A stretch of 64,000 nt of DNA from Sorangium cellulosum So0157-2 (GTDB lineage Bacteria > Myxococcota_A > Polyangia > Polyangiales > Polyangiaceae), in the NCBI RefSeq assembly GCF_000418325.1, contig NC_021658.1, positions 620,001 to 684,000 on the forward strand, in the 5' to 3' direction. The position numbers were made by a program, and so were the translations under genes. Under the pieces are notes generated by a model that saw only the letters and a list, made by a program, of their open reading frames with translations, had not been told where the DNA came from and ran no database searches. How positions within the stretch are numbered: position 1 is the first letter of the stretch; every line of letters begins with the position of its first letter. Shown here piece by piece: positions 16,992 to 26,563 of this stretch.

Positions 16992-18529
16992 GGCTCCTCG
17001 TCGCCGTCCTCGTCGCGGCGCTCGGCGGTTATATCGCGCTCTCGCACGAGGTCCTCTGGGTCCGGGTCTACAGCTTTGCGACCGAAGGCGCGCCGGAGGC
17101 CTTCGGCTCTCTGCTCGCGGCCTACCTCGCCGGTCTGGCCGGCGGATCGCTCCTCGCCGGCCGCTACTGCCGGAGCGCCGCGGCGGAGCGCTCCGGGCAG
17201 CTCTACCGCGCGGGCTGGGTGATCGTCGCCGGGGCGCTCGCGGCCTTCCTCGTCGCCCCCGCCGTCGCGCACCTCGTCGGCCGCGGTGTGGATCCGGCCT
17301 CGACGCTGCCTGTCTTCGCGCTCGCGAGCACCTGCCTCGGCGCGGGGTTTCCGCTCCTGTGCCACTTCGCGATCCCCGCGGACGAGCTGGCCGGAGCGCG
17401 GCTGTCCTACGTCTATGTCGGCAACATCGCGGGCTCGACGCTGGGCAGCCTGGTCACCGGCCTCGTGCTGCTGGATGTCTTGCCCCTGCGCGAGCTCAAC
17501 GTGGCCCTCGCGATCGCGGGCGCCGCGCTCGGCGTGATGCTCATGCTGTCCGCGTCGAGGACGGCGCGCTCGCGCGTGCTCGGCGGCGCGCTCCTGGCCG
17601 CCGCCATCGGGTCCTTCGTAGGGTCGGCGAGAGCGCTCTACGGCGACCTCTACGAGAAGCTCCTTTACGCGGAGGAATACCGCGAACACGGTCGCTTCGC
17701 CGACGTCATCGAGCGTCGCGAAGGCGTCGTCACGGTCTCCCGGTCGGGCACCGTGTACGGCGGCGGATCCTACGAGGGCATCGCCAGCGTCAGCCCGCTG
17801 CCGGACAAGGACGAGAACCGGGTGTTGCGGGCCTACCTGGTGTCCGCGTTCCACCCCGAGCCGCGCGAGATCCTCATGATCGGCCTCGGATCCGGCTCCT
17901 GGCTCCAGGTGCTGGCGAACGACCCCGACGTCGAGCACCTCACCGTCGTCGAGATCAACCCCGGCTTCATCGAGGCGGCGCGGCGCGCGCCCGTCGTCGC
18001 GAGCGCGCTGGACAACCCCAAGGTGGAGCTCCTCATCGACGACGGCCGGCGCTACCTGGGGCGGACCTCGCGCCGCTTCGACGTCATCGTCGAGAACACG
18101 ATCGTGTACTGGCGCTCGTACGCCTCGATGTTGCTCTCCCGAGAGATGATGGATCTGTCCCGCCGGCGCCTGAAGCCGGGCGGCGCGCTCTACTACAACA
18201 CCACCATGTCCACCGCGGCTCAGAAGACCGGGGCGACCGTGTTCCCCTACGCCGTGCGCTACCAGAACATGCTGATCGCGAGCGACGATCCGATCACCAT
18301 CGACCATGCGCGCTTCGAGAGGAAGCTCGACGCCTGGCATATCGACGGCCGTCCCGTGCTGCCCGCCGGCAGCCGCGCCGCGCAGCTCGATCTGCTGAAA
18401 GAACAGGACTGGCGCGGCGGGCCCACCTGGGAAGGCCGGGAGTCGATCCTGCAGCGGACGCAGGGCGACCCGATCATCACCGACGACAACATGGCGACCG
18501 AATGGTGGGCGTTCGACACGTACCCTTAG
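16988..18529 (+). CDS. Spermidine-synthase-like membrane protein (second half)
   Basis: 513 residues. Residues 1-215 contain about seven membrane helices, starting with GYIALSHEVLWVRVYSFAT, the repeat of the membrane module seen in the upstream gene. Residues ~230-510 form a Rossmann-type spermidine-synthase-like domain: MIGLGSGSWLQVL (nucleotide/SAM loop), VVEINPGF (acidic ribose contact) and IDDGRRYL (position of the catalytic Asp in spermidine synthases). Aminopropyl transfer or another SAM-linked reaction is plausible, but substrate residues were not verified. It overlaps the partner gene by 4 bp and ends before two intergenic hairpins. Confidence 0.8.
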   Translation: MRLLVAVLVAALGGYIALSHEVLWVRVYSFATEGAPEAFGSLLAAYLAGLAGGSLLAGRYCRSAAAERSGQLYRAGWVIVAGALAAFLVAPAVAHLVGRGVDPASTLPVFALASTCLGAGFPLLCHFAIPADELAGARLSYVYVGNIAGSTLGSLVTGLVLLDVLPLRELNVALAIAGAALGVMLMLSASRTARSRVLGGALLAAAIGSFVGSARALYGDLYEKLLYAEEYREHGRFADVIERREGVVTVSRSGTVYGGGSYEGIASVSPLPDKDENRVLRAYLVSAFHPEPREILMIGLGSGSWLQVLANDPDVEHLTVVEINPGFIEAARRAPVVASALDNPKVELLIDDGRRYLGRTSRRFDVIVENTIVYWRSYASMLLSREMMDLSRRRLKPGGALYYNTTMSTAAQKTGATVFPYAVRYQNMLIASDDPITIDHARFERKLDAWHIDGRPVLPAGSRAAQLDLLKEQDWRGGPTWEGRESILQRTQGDPIITDDNMATEWWAFDTYP

Positions 18530-18564
18530 CGCACCGATCAGCTTGGAACGCCCGAGAATGAAGA

Positions 18565-18656
18565 GATTGGAACCGCAGAGGCACAGAGGGCACAGAGGGA
18601 TGAAGAAAGATTCTGAGCTCTCTCTTCTCTCTTCCTCTGTGCCTATGTGGTTCAAT
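18565..18656. repeat. Long imperfect inverted repeat (GCACAGAGG type)
   Basis: The left arm at 18565-18588 (ATTGGAACCGCAGAGGCACA then GAGG) pairs with the right arm 18634-18656 (CCTCTGTGCC then TATGTGGTTCAAT) with few mismatches, giving a stem of about 23 bp around a ~45-base loop. It sits between convergent genes, so a bidirectional terminator or 3'-end element is plausible. Repeats with this ACAGAGG character occur between genes in several bacterial groups (from memory). Confidence 0.8.
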
Positions 18657-18732
18657 TTCTCGGGGTTTCAACCTGTTCGGTGTCCTAGTTCCGCCCGCCA
18701 GAAGTTCGGCCAGGGATCCGGAGCGAGAGTTC

Positions 18733-18810
18733 AACGCAAAGGCGCAAAGACGCAAAGACGCAAAAAGGATTTGTACTTTTGCGCCTTTGCACCTTTGCGC
18801 CTTTGCGTTT
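18733..18810. repeat. Long inverted repeat (GCAAAGGC type)
   Basis: The left arm 18733-18766 is a run of GCAAAGRC units, and the right arm 18777-18810 is its near-perfect reverse complement (about 34 bp, short loop). It is much lower in GC than its surroundings. It lies about 105 bp upstream of the 3' end of the minus-strand gene at 18915 and shares sequence with the hairpin at 57.5 kb. Confidence 0.9.
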
Positions 18811-18914
18811 ATTTCTCTATCGCTCGTGAGGCAGAACTCTGGCAGGAGTTCTGATCCGCGGAACTAGTCTAGGAGAGGAGACCGGGACGGACCTCTGACG
18901 GGCGGGTCTAGACG

Positions 18915-20003
18915 CTAGAACGCCCCCAGCACGCCGACCCCGCCGCCCTCCGGGCCGAGGAGCGGCACCACGCGCGCGTGCAACCGCCCCGGCGCGCTCG
19001 CGCTGGCCGCGCTCGCGCCCTCGGCGCGAGGCCGGCCCGACGTCAGCACCAGGATCGCCCCCGCGCCGATCGCGGCGACGCCCACGCCGATGCCGATCGT
19101 CGACACGAGCGCCTTGGTCTCCGCCGCGTCGATCTCCTTGCGGCCCAGGGGAGTGCACTGCTTGCCCGGACACAGCGCCGGGTCCTTCTCCGCGTCGCTG
19201 GCCTGCCCCGCGGCGAGGATCCCGAACACCGCGCCCACGCCGAGCACCGCCGCGCCCGCGCCCCCGATCACGAAGCCCGCGGTGCGCAGCCCTTCGCCGC
19301 CGCCCCCGCCGGCGCTCCCACCCCCGGCGATCCCGGCGCCGCCCGCCGCCGGCCCCGGCGGCGCCGCGGCCGTCTGCGCGGGCGGCGCGGGCTGGAGCTT
19401 CGGGACCGCGATCGTCTTCAAATCCGCGCTCTCGCCGACCTGCACGGTCGTCGACCACACCGAGTAGCCGCTCGCGGTCGCCTCGACCTCGTGCGCCCCC
19501 GGATCGATCGGGATCGGCGTGCCGAGCGCGGCCGCCGGGATGTCGTGGCCGTCGACGCGCACCAGGAGGCCGGGCGTGCCCTCCGCCCTGAGCACGATCT
19601 TCGAGAGCCTCGGCTCCAGCGCGCCGATGTGCTCCTGCGCGAACGCCTCGCGCGCGGCGTTGCCCTCCTTCTTCGAGGCGAAGAGCGCCTCCTTGAACTG
19701 CCCCCACGCGGTCGCCGTCTTGCCGAGCGCCTCGTTGCACAGCGCCAGGTTGAGCAGCGTGCCCGTGCCAGGCCGCAGCCGCTGGCTCTCCGCCAGCTTG
19801 GGGCACGCCTCCGCGTACGCCTTCGCCTCCATCAGGCGGCGCCCTTCTTCGAACAGCGTCTGGGCGAGCGTCGGGTCGCTGCTCATGCCCTGCGCCAGAG
19901 CGCCCGCGGGCGCGAGCAGCGCGGCCGAGGCGAGGACGACGGAGGCGACGGCGAGTCGAGCGCGACGGATCGCGCGGGGCGCAGGCAATCTCGAGAGGAT
20001 CAT
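18915..20003 (-). CDS. Exported TPR/PEGA-like protein, kinase partner
   Basis: 362 residues. Signal peptide ending GALAQ (~residue 38). A TPR-like helical segment follows (FEEGRRLMEAKAYAEACPKL, LNLALCNEALGKTATAWGQF). Next is a PEGA-like beta segment (LLVRVDGHDIP, PGAHEVEATASGYSVW), a Gly/Pro linker and two hydrophobic helices (GFVIGGAGAAVLGVGAVFGI and IGIGVGVAAIGAGAILVL). This layout is common in myxobacterial genes next to Ser/Thr kinases. It lies 10 bp downstream of the kinase gene, so it forms one operon. Probably envelope-located; what it senses is unknown. Confidence 0.75.
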   Translation of the reverse strand: MILSRLPAPRAIRRARLAVASVVLASAALLAPAGALAQGMSSDPTLAQTLFEEGRRLMEAKAYAEACPKLAESQRLRPGTGTLLNLALCNEALGKTATAWGQFKEALFASKKEGNAAREAFAQEHIGALEPRLSKIVLRAEGTPGLLVRVDGHDIPAAALGTPIPIDPGAHEVEATASGYSVWSTTVQVGESADLKTIAVPKLQPAPPAQTAAAPPGPAAGGAGIAGGGSAGGGGGEGLRTAGFVIGGAGAAVLGVGAVFGILAAGQASDAEKDPALCPGKQCTPLGRKEIDAAETKALVSTIGIGVGVAAIGAGAILVLTSGRPRAEGASAASASAPGRLHARVVPLLGPEGGGVGVLGAF

Positions 20004-20013
20004 GGTGGTGGGC

Positions 20014-21930
20014 TCAGTGCGGGTCGTTGAGGTCGATGCCTCGGGAAGGACGCTGGGTCGATGGCGCCGGCGAGGTGCGGGCCGCCGGCCCGCCGCGCCC
20101 CCCGGGCGCTCGCGGGGACGCAGCCCTCGTCGGTACCGATGCAGGCGCCGACGCCGAAGCGCTCGCCGGCGCCGAGGCGCTCGCCGCGGCGGCGGCCGTC
20201 GCCGCTCCGGTCGGCAGGATCGTCGGCTCCTCCGGCGTCGCCGCCCCGGCGCCGGGCACAGGCGGCTCCGGGGCCGGCGCCGGCGCGGCGGTCGCCGTCG
20301 CGCTCACGGCCGCCGGCGCGCTCGCGGCCTCCGTCGCGCTCGCCGCCGCGCCGCCCGCGTCGTCCGCGTCGCGCCCGCGGAGCATGAACACGCCGACGGC
20401 GAGCACCCCGAGCACGAGCGTCGCCGAGAGCAGCGCGATCGCGATGACCACGGCCGGCGAGGCGGGCAAGCCGGGGAGCCGGCGCCCGTCCGAGGAGATC
20501 CCCAGGTGGGTCGACGAGGCGAACGTCGCCGCGGCGCGCGAGCTCATCGGCGCGCTGTACGGGCCGGGGACGATCTGCTGGTGCGGCGAGAAACCGTCCG
20601 GCGGCACCGGGCTCGGCCTGCCGCCGTCGCCGGGGGGCGCCGGGCTCGGCCCACCGTCGCCCGGCGGCACGCCCGGCGACGACCCCCGGGAGAACGGCGA
20701 CGGCGGGTGCGGGAAGGGTGTCGTCGCCGAGGCGACCGGCGACGGCGGCCGGGAGAACGGCGATTGCGGGTGCGGGAACGGCGTCGTCGCCTGGGCGACC
20801 GGCGGCGGCCGCGAGAGCGGCGACCCCGCGCCGGGCAGCGTCGCGTTCCGCGGCGACGGCGCGGCGTCGGCGTGACCGGCGGCCCCGGGCGAGGGGAGCC
20901 CCGGCCACGACGGCTCGCGCAGCGCCGGCGCCGAGGCCCGCGGGTCCACCGAGGAGAACGAGGGCTGCGACGCCCGGTGCCCGCCGGCGGCCGCGGCGTG
21001 CAGCGACAGGCCGCCCATGCGCGCGATCCGGACGAGCGTCGGGTACGTGCGCGCGGGCGCGAACGGGGCGAGCGCCACGACGAGCTCGGCGACCGACGCG
21101 TACCGCTGCTCGCGATCGCGGGCGTAGGCCTTCTCGAGCACCATCGCGAGCGGGACGGGCGCGTCGGGGCGCAGGTCCCGGAGCGGCGTCGGGGTGCCGG
21201 TCAGCACCTCCGAGCAGAGCTGCGGCAGCGTCTCCGCGTAGTACGGCTGCCGGCCGGCGAGCAGCTCGTAGAGCGAGACGCCGAGCGCGTAGATGTCGGT
21301 GCGGTGGTCCACCGAGCGCGTCTGCCGCATCTGTTCAGGGGACATGTACAGCGCCGAGCCCAGCGCCGCGTCCGTGCCCGTCAGGACGTCGACGGCGGTC
21401 GTCATCTTCGAGATGCCGAAGTCGAGCACCTTGACGAGCGGCGAGCCGTCGGCGCGCGCCGTCAGGAACAGGTTCGCCGGCTTGAGATCGCGGTGGACGA
21501 TGCCGAGCCCGTGGGCCTCGGCGATCGCCTCGCTGCCCTGGACGATGTAGTCGACCGCGTCCTCCAGGCCGAGCACGCCCTGGTCCCGGAGCAGGCGCGC
21601 GAGATCGCTCCCGGTCAGGAGCTCCATGACCATGTACGGGGCGCCGTTCTCGAGCGTGCCGACGTCCGAAACCCGGGCGACATGCTCGCTCTTGATCCTC
21701 ATGCCCGCCTTCGCCTCGCGCAGGAAGCGGGCCGACCCCTCCGGGTGCTCGGTGAACGCGGGCAGCAGGAACTTCAGCGCGACGTGCTCGTCGAGCACGA
21801 TGTGCCGCGCCTCGACGACCACCCCCATGCCGCCCTGGCCGATGATCCGCTCCACGCGGTACTTGCCGGCGAGCACGGTGCCCAGCTCGACGGGGGCCAG
21901 CGAGGGCTGTTTCGTCTCGGAACCCGACAC
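20014..21930 (-). CDS. Transmembrane Ser/Thr protein kinase
   Basis: 638 residues, GTG start. An N-terminal PknB-type kinase (~20-290) carries all catalytic elements: IGQGGMGVV loop, VALKFL lysine, HRDLKPANLF, LDFGIS and SPEQM. It is followed by ~200 residues rich in Pro/Ser/Gly, a single membrane helix (VVIAIALLSATLVLGVLAVG near 495-520) and an Ala/Pro-rich tail predicted to be periplasmic. No defined sensor domain. The PEGA/TPR protein encoded 10 bp downstream is the likely partner. It is divergent from the transglutaminase-like gene across 385 bp that contain only a 14-bp triplicated GC repeat (22089-22130). Confidence 0.92.
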   Translation of the reverse strand: MSGSETKQPSLAPVELGTVLAGKYRVERIIGQGGMGVVVEARHIVLDEHVALKFLLPAFTEHPEGSARFLREAKAGMRIKSEHVARVSDVGTLENGAPYMVMELLTGSDLARLLRDQGVLGLEDAVDYIVQGSEAIAEAHGLGIVHRDLKPANLFLTARADGSPLVKVLDFGISKMTTAVDVLTGTDAALGSALYMSPEQMRQTRSVDHRTDIYALGVSLYELLAGRQPYYAETLPQLCSEVLTGTPTPLRDLRPDAPVPLAMVLEKAYARDREQRYASVAELVVALAPFAPARTYPTLVRIARMGGLSLHAAAAGGHRASQPSFSSVDPRASAPALREPSWPGLPSPGAAGHADAAPSPRNATLPGAGSPLSRPPPVAQATTPFPHPQSPFSRPPSPVASATTPFPHPPSPFSRGSSPGVPPGDGGPSPAPPGDGGRPSPVPPDGFSPHQQIVPGPYSAPMSSRAAATFASSTHLGISSDGRRLPGLPASPAVVIAIALLSATLVLGVLAVGVFMLRGRDADDAGGAAASATEAASAPAAVSATATAAPAPAPEPPVPGAGAATPEEPTILPTGAATAAAAASASAPASASASAPASVPTRAASPRAPGGRGGPAARTSPAPSTQRPSRGIDLNDPH

Positions 21931-22315
21931 AGCGCGCGATGATCACCGCTTCGCCCTCGGACGGCAAGCGCGCGGCGCCCGCGCGGGGCGCCGCGCCGCA
22001 CGGCAGGCAGAACAACGCGAAAGATGCAGCAACGCGGGCCGCCGCGCGCCCGCGCCGCAGCACGGTTGCGGCGTTGCTCGCTCGCCGTCGCTCGTCGCGC
22101 CGCGCTCGTCGCGCCGCGCTCGTCGCGCGCGCGGCACGGCCGCGCGGAGGCACCGCCGCGCCCGCCACACCGCCGCGCCTCGCGCCGCTACACCGCCGTC
22201 TTCCGGCCGAATCCTCCACGAAACGAAGGCGTCGTACGTCCGGAGCGCGTCGCGGAGGGCGAGACGGAACGGGGTCACTTCTGGTTGGATAGGACCACCC
22301 CCGGAGACAAACACC

Positions 22316-25300
22316 GTGCGCCTGCTCATCCAGCACCGGACCCGTTACACGTACGCCCGCCCCGCCTCGCTCGGCCCGCACCTCATCCGGCTGCGGCCCG
22401 CGACGCACGCGAAGGCGAAGATCGAGTCGTACAGCCTCAAGATCGACCCGCCCATCGCGGCCCACTGGCAGCAGGACCCGTACGGCAACCGCGTCGCCCG
22501 GGTGCTCCTGCCCGCGGGCGAGCGCGTCCCGCACTTCGACATCCTCGTCGAGCTCGCCGTCGACGTCCGCCCCGTCAACCCGTTCGACTTCTACCTCGAC
22601 GAGCGCGTCAAGCAGGTCCCGTTCGCGTACCCGGCCGAGCTCGAGCAGGACCTCGCCCCTTTCCTCGACAGCGCCGATCCGTCGATCGCCCGCGGGCCGC
22701 AGCTCGACGAGTTCCTCGCCGGGCTGCCCTCGAAGGGCGACACCGTGTCGCTCATCGTCGCGCTGAACGCCGCCGTGAACCGGCGCATCAAGTACGTCAT
22801 CCGCGAGGAGCCCGGCATCTGGACGCCGGAGGAGACGCTCGCGCACGGCCGCGGCAGCTGCCGCGACTCGGCCGTGCTGCTCATCGCCGCCCTGAGGTCG
22901 CGCGGCCTCGCCGCGCGCTTCGTGAGCGGCTACCTCGTGCAGCTGACCGACGAGGGGATGATCCCCGACCAGCCGCGCGGCGTCAGCCGCGACGTCGTCG
23001 ACCTGCACGCGTGGGCCGAGGTCTTCCTGCACGGCGCCGGCTGGATCGGCCTCGACGCGACGAGCGGCCTGCTCTGCGGCGAAGGCCACATCCCGCTCGC
23101 CTGCACGGCCTCGCCCGCGCTCGCGGCGCCGGTCGAGGGATCGAGCGACACGCGCGCGACCGACGTGCACTTCGAGATGAAGGTCGGCCGGCTCGGCCAC
23201 GAGCCGCGGCCGACGACGCCCTACGAGGAGCCCGTGTGGCAGGAGCTCCTGGCCGTGGCCGACCGCGCGGACGAGCGGCTCGCCGCCGCGGGCCTCACCC
23301 TGACCATGGGCGGCGAGCCGACGTTCAACTCGCGCGAGTACCCGGACGCGCCGGAGTGGCGCGAGGGCGCGATCGGCCCGACCAAGTGGTCGCAGGGGCT
23401 CCGGCTCGCGCACGAGCTCCGCCGCCGGATGGCGCCGGGCGGCGTCGTGCTGCTCCGCGCCGGCAAGCACTACCCCGGCGAGAGCCTGCCGCGCTGGGCC
23501 CTCGAGATCATCGACCGGCGCGACGGCGTCCGCCTCTGGACCGAGATGTCCGGGGCGCGCCACGCGGACCCCGCGACCTCGACGGGCCGCTCGCCGCGCG
23601 CGAAGAGCGCCGCGCTCTCGCGGAAGTTCGCCGAGGCGCTCGCGGCGCGGCTCGGCCTCTCCGAGTTCCTGCTGCCGGCCCACGAGGACCCCTGGCGCCA
23701 CCTCCAGGACGAGGCGAGCCTGCCCGTCGACGTCGACCCGCTCACGGCGAACCTCGACGACCCGGAGGAGCGGCGGCGCCTCGCGCGCGTGCTCGACCGG
23801 GGGCTCGGCAGCGAGGCCGGCTTCGTCCTGCCCCTCGCGCGCCAGCGGGGCGCGTGGATCAGCGAGCGCTGGAGCTTCCGGCGCGGGCACCTCTTCCTGC
23901 TCCAGGGCGACAGCGCCATCGGCCTGCGCCTGCCGCTCCGCTCGCTCGTCGCGGTGGCCCCGCCGCCGCCGATCGAGGAGCTCGTGTCGCCGCCCGACCC
24001 GCGGCGCGGCGATCCCGAGGCCGACGAGGAGGCGGAGAAGCAGCGCCGCGTCGAGCTCGTGGAGGGCGACGGCGACCCGGATCACGCCGAGACGGCGCGC
24101 GCGCGCGCGGCGCAGCGCCACGCCCACGACGGCGAGCGCGCCGCGCACGCCCAGCGCGCCGCGCCGGCCGCCGGGCGATCGGGCTACGGGGTGCGCACGG
24201 CGCTCTGCGTCGAGACGCGCGACGGCGCCGTCCACGTCTTCCTGCCGCCGCTCCTCTCGCCGGCCGACTTCTTCGAGCTCATCGCCGCGATCGACGCGAC
24301 CCGGCAGGACACGGGCATCGACGTGCTGCTCGAGGGCTACCCGCCGCCGCCCGGCGCCGACGTGCTCCGCTTCTCGGTGACGCCGGACCCGGGCGTGCTC
24401 GAGGTGAACCTCCCGCCGACCGACGGGGTGCGCAAGTACGCCTCGCTCCTGGAGACGGTGTTCGACGCGTCGCTGCACAGCGGGCTGCACTGCGAGAAGT
24501 ACCTGATCGACGGGCGCATGGCGGGGAGCGGGGGCGGCCACCACCTCACGTTCGGCGGTCCGACGCCGCTCTCGAGCCCCTTCCTGCGCCGGCCGGATCT
24601 CCTGGCCAGCCTGCTCACCTTCAACCAGCACCACCCGTCGCTCTCGTACATGTTCGCGGGCCTGTTCGTCGGCCCGACGTCGCAGGCGCCGCGCGTGGAC
24701 GAGGCGCGCCACGAGAACCTCTACGAGCTGGAGATCGCGCTCGCGCGCGCGTTCGAGCGCCGCGAGGACGAGCCGCCGTGGCTCTCGGATCTCCTGTTCC
24801 GCCACCTGCTCGTGGACATGACGGGCAACACGCACCGCGCCGAGGTGAGCATCGACAAGCTGTTCGATCCGCAGACGGCGCACGGCCGGCAGGGGCTCAT
24901 CGAGCTGCGCGCCTTCGAGATGCCGCCGCACTTCCGGATGGCGGTCGCGCAGACGCTGCTCGTCCGGACGCTGCTCGCCTCGTTCGCCGAGGAGCCGTAC
25001 ACCGGCCAGCTCGTGCGCTGGGGCCAGGCGCTGCACGACCGCTTCCTCCTGCCGTACTACCTGTGGCGCGACTTCGAGGACGTGCTCGATTACCTGAAGC
25101 AGCGCGGGCTCGCCCTGCCCGCGGACGCGTACCGCCCGTTCATCGAGCTGCGCTGCCCGGTGGTCGGCACGCTGCACGCCGGCGACGTGATGCTGGAGGT
25201 GCGCAACGCGATCGAGCCGTGGCACGTGCTCGGCGAGGAGCTGACAACGTCGGGCACGTCGCGCTACGTGGACTCGTCGATGGAGCGCATCGAGGTGCGG

Positions 25301-25741
25301 GTGAAGGGGCTCACGCCGGAGCGCCACACGGTGCTCGTGAACGGCCACGTGCTGCCGCTCCGGCCGACGGGGACGGCGGCGGAGCTCGTGGGCGGCGTGC
25401 GGTTCCGCGCCTGGGCGCCGCCGCACAGCCTGCACGCGCACCTCGGCATCCACCACCCGATCCACCTCGACATCGTGGACACGTGGGGCAAGCGCTCGAT
25501 CGGCGCGTGCGCCTATCACGTGTGGCACCCGGAGGGCCGCGCCTTCGGCACGCCGCCGCTCACGCGGTTCGAGGCGGCGGCGCGGCGGGCGCAGCGGTTC
25601 ACGATCGAGGGGCAGACGCCCTGGCCGGTGACGGGGAAGCCGGCGGCCCCCCACGGCGACGCGCCGTACACGCTGGATCTGCGGCGCTACCCGATGGACC
25701 GGCCGCCGCCGAAGCCGCCGACGCCTGAAGACGAGGGGTGA
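22316..25741 (+). CDS. Transglutaminase-like and DUF2126 fusion protein
   Basis: 1141 residues. The GTG at 22316 is chosen because the family starts at this position ([12 protein letters not shown]) and GGAG lies 10 bases upstream; the frame is open further upstream. Residues 1-300 are a bacterial transglutaminase-like module with N-terminal beta domain and catalytic triad Cys182 (GSCRDSA), His231 (DLHAWAEV) and Asp247 (GLDATSG). Residues ~325-1130 match DUF2126 ([23 protein letters not shown]), often linked with circularly permuted ATP-grasp and alpha-E proteins. No such partner genes are adjacent. Cytosolic; suggested role in peptide-bond cleavage or ligation, substrate unknown. Confidence 0.88.
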   Translation: MRLLIQHRTRYTYARPASLGPHLIRLRPATHAKAKIESYSLKIDPPIAAHWQQDPYGNRVARVLLPAGERVPHFDILVELAVDVRPVNPFDFYLDERVKQVPFAYPAELEQDLAPFLDSADPSIARGPQLDEFLAGLPSKGDTVSLIVALNAAVNRRIKYVIREEPGIWTPEETLAHGRGSCRDSAVLLIAALRSRGLAARFVSGYLVQLTDEGMIPDQPRGVSRDVVDLHAWAEVFLHGAGWIGLDATSGLLCGEGHIPLACTASPALAAPVEGSSDTRATDVHFEMKVGRLGHEPRPTTPYEEPVWQELLAVADRADERLAAAGLTLTMGGEPTFNSREYPDAPEWREGAIGPTKWSQGLRLAHELRRRMAPGGVVLLRAGKHYPGESLPRWALEIIDRRDGVRLWTEMSGARHADPATSTGRSPRAKSAALSRKFAEALAARLGLSEFLLPAHEDPWRHLQDEASLPVDVDPLTANLDDPEERRRLARVLDRGLGSEAGFVLPLARQRGAWISERWSFRRGHLFLLQGDSAIGLRLPLRSLVAVAPPPPIEELVSPPDPRRGDPEADEEAEKQRRVELVEGDGDPDHAETARARAAQRHAHDGERAAHAQRAAPAAGRSGYGVRTALCVETRDGAVHVFLPPLLSPADFFELIAAIDATRQDTGIDVLLEGYPPPPGADVLRFSVTPDPGVLEVNLPPTDGVRKYASLLETVFDASLHSGLHCEKYLIDGRMAGSGGGHHLTFGGPTPLSSPFLRRPDLLASLLTFNQHHPSLSYMFAGLFVGPTSQAPRVDEARHENLYELEIALARAFERREDEPPWLSDLLFRHLLVDMTGNTHRAEVSIDKLFDPQTAHGRQGLIELRAFEMPPHFRMAVAQTLLVRTLLASFAEEPYTGQLVRWGQALHDRFLLPYYLWRDFEDVLDYLKQRGLALPADAYRPFIELRCPVVGTLHAGDVMLEVRNAIEPWHVLGEELTTSGTSRYVDSSMERIEVRVKGLTPERHTVLVNGHVLPLRPTGTAAELVGGVRFRAWAPPHSLHAHLGIHHPIHLDIVDTWGKRSIGACAYHVWHPEGRAFGTPPLTRFEAAARRAQRFTIEGQTPWPVTGKPAAPHGDAPYTLDLRRYPMDRPPPKPPTPEDEG

Positions 25742-26120
25742 TCCGACCGACGTGGGAGACGAGGTGAGCGCCTGGACGGATGTCGGGCGCTCACGGTCGA
25801 GGCGGGTGTGACATTCGATCTCACCGCGCCCGAGCCGCGCTGAAGCCGGGGAAACCCCGGACATCGGGGGGTCGGGCCCAGCCGTGGCCCGCGCCCATGT
25901 GGCGATTTGCCTTGGAGTGACGTGCTGCGTCTACCGGCCGCGGCGGCGCGATGTCCGCCGCCGGGCCCGCCCCGCGCGCGGCGCCGCGCGTCTCCGCACC
26001 TCTCCGCGGCTCGCGAGAGCGCGTGAGTCGCGCCGGAAGTGCGGTTGGTACGTCCCCTGCTTGGTGAGTCGATGTCCCCTGCATCGCATGCGGACAGTAC
26101 ACCACGAAGGAGGACAACCC
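25742..26120. other. 379-bp upstream region with spaced direct repeat
   Basis: No gene is seen. The 9-mer GTCCCCTGC occurs at 26052-26060 and again at 26074-26082 (22 bp apart, about two helical turns), upstream of the small lipoprotein gene. A consensus-like AAGGAGG at 26107-26113 sets the start at 26121. The repeat could be an operator or promoter element, but nothing proves this. Confidence 0.4.
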
Positions 26121-26339
26121 ATGATTCGCAAGATGTTGGCTATGCTTCTGGTCTCCACGGTTCCCCTGGCGGCGGGCTGCTTCGTCGACGCGGACGACGA
26201 CAAGCCGGGCGAGGGCGACGACAGCTGTATCACCGCGTGCTCGACCGAGCGCGAAGACTGCATCTCGGCGTGCGATGACGACGGCGATTGCGTCTCGGCG
26301 TGCGAAGAGGATCACGACTGCGATTCTCTGTGCATCTGA
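26121..26339 (+). CDS. 72-residue acidic CxxxC lipoprotein
   Basis: The start is decided by a perfect AAGGAGG eight bases upstream. The signal MIRKMLAMLLVSTVPLAAGC has a good lipobox (LAAGC). The mature ~53 residues are very acidic (Asp/Glu) and carry four C-x3-C pairs in near-regular spacing (CITAC, CISAC, CVSAC, CDSLC). The regularity suggests small disulfide loops or metal binding at the envelope. No family recognised. It is too short for a catalytic domain. A single gene with its own upstream region; the next gene converges. Confidence 0.75.
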   Translation: MIRKMLAMLLVSTVPLAAGCFVDADDDKPGEGDDSCITACSTEREDCISACDDDGDCVSACEEDHDCDSLCI

Positions 26340-26563
26340 GCGGCGAGCGCGCGTCGAGGGCCGCGCCTCGATGGCCCGGAGCGCGCCGTGCTGACGCGCG
26401 GCGCGCTCCGCTGGAGAGCTGCCGGCGCGCGTCGCCGTGCGCAGATGGCAGATGGCTGATGGCTGCTGGCTCCCGCTTCCAGGCTGGATGGCCCGGAGGC
26501 GGGAGCGCTCCATTTCGGGGCCCGCGGTCCGGGGCTCGCGATCGGCCGGGCGGCGTGCGCGGC

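Noticed and set aside
18733..18810. Insertion sequence end or MITE
   Set aside because: Long terminal-like inverted repeats are present, but there is no target-site duplication by eye and no transposase. Kept as an intergenic hairpin family.
26121..26339. RiPP precursor peptide
   Set aside because: The lipobox and hydrophobic signal indicate a lipoprotein, and no modification enzymes are encoded nearby.
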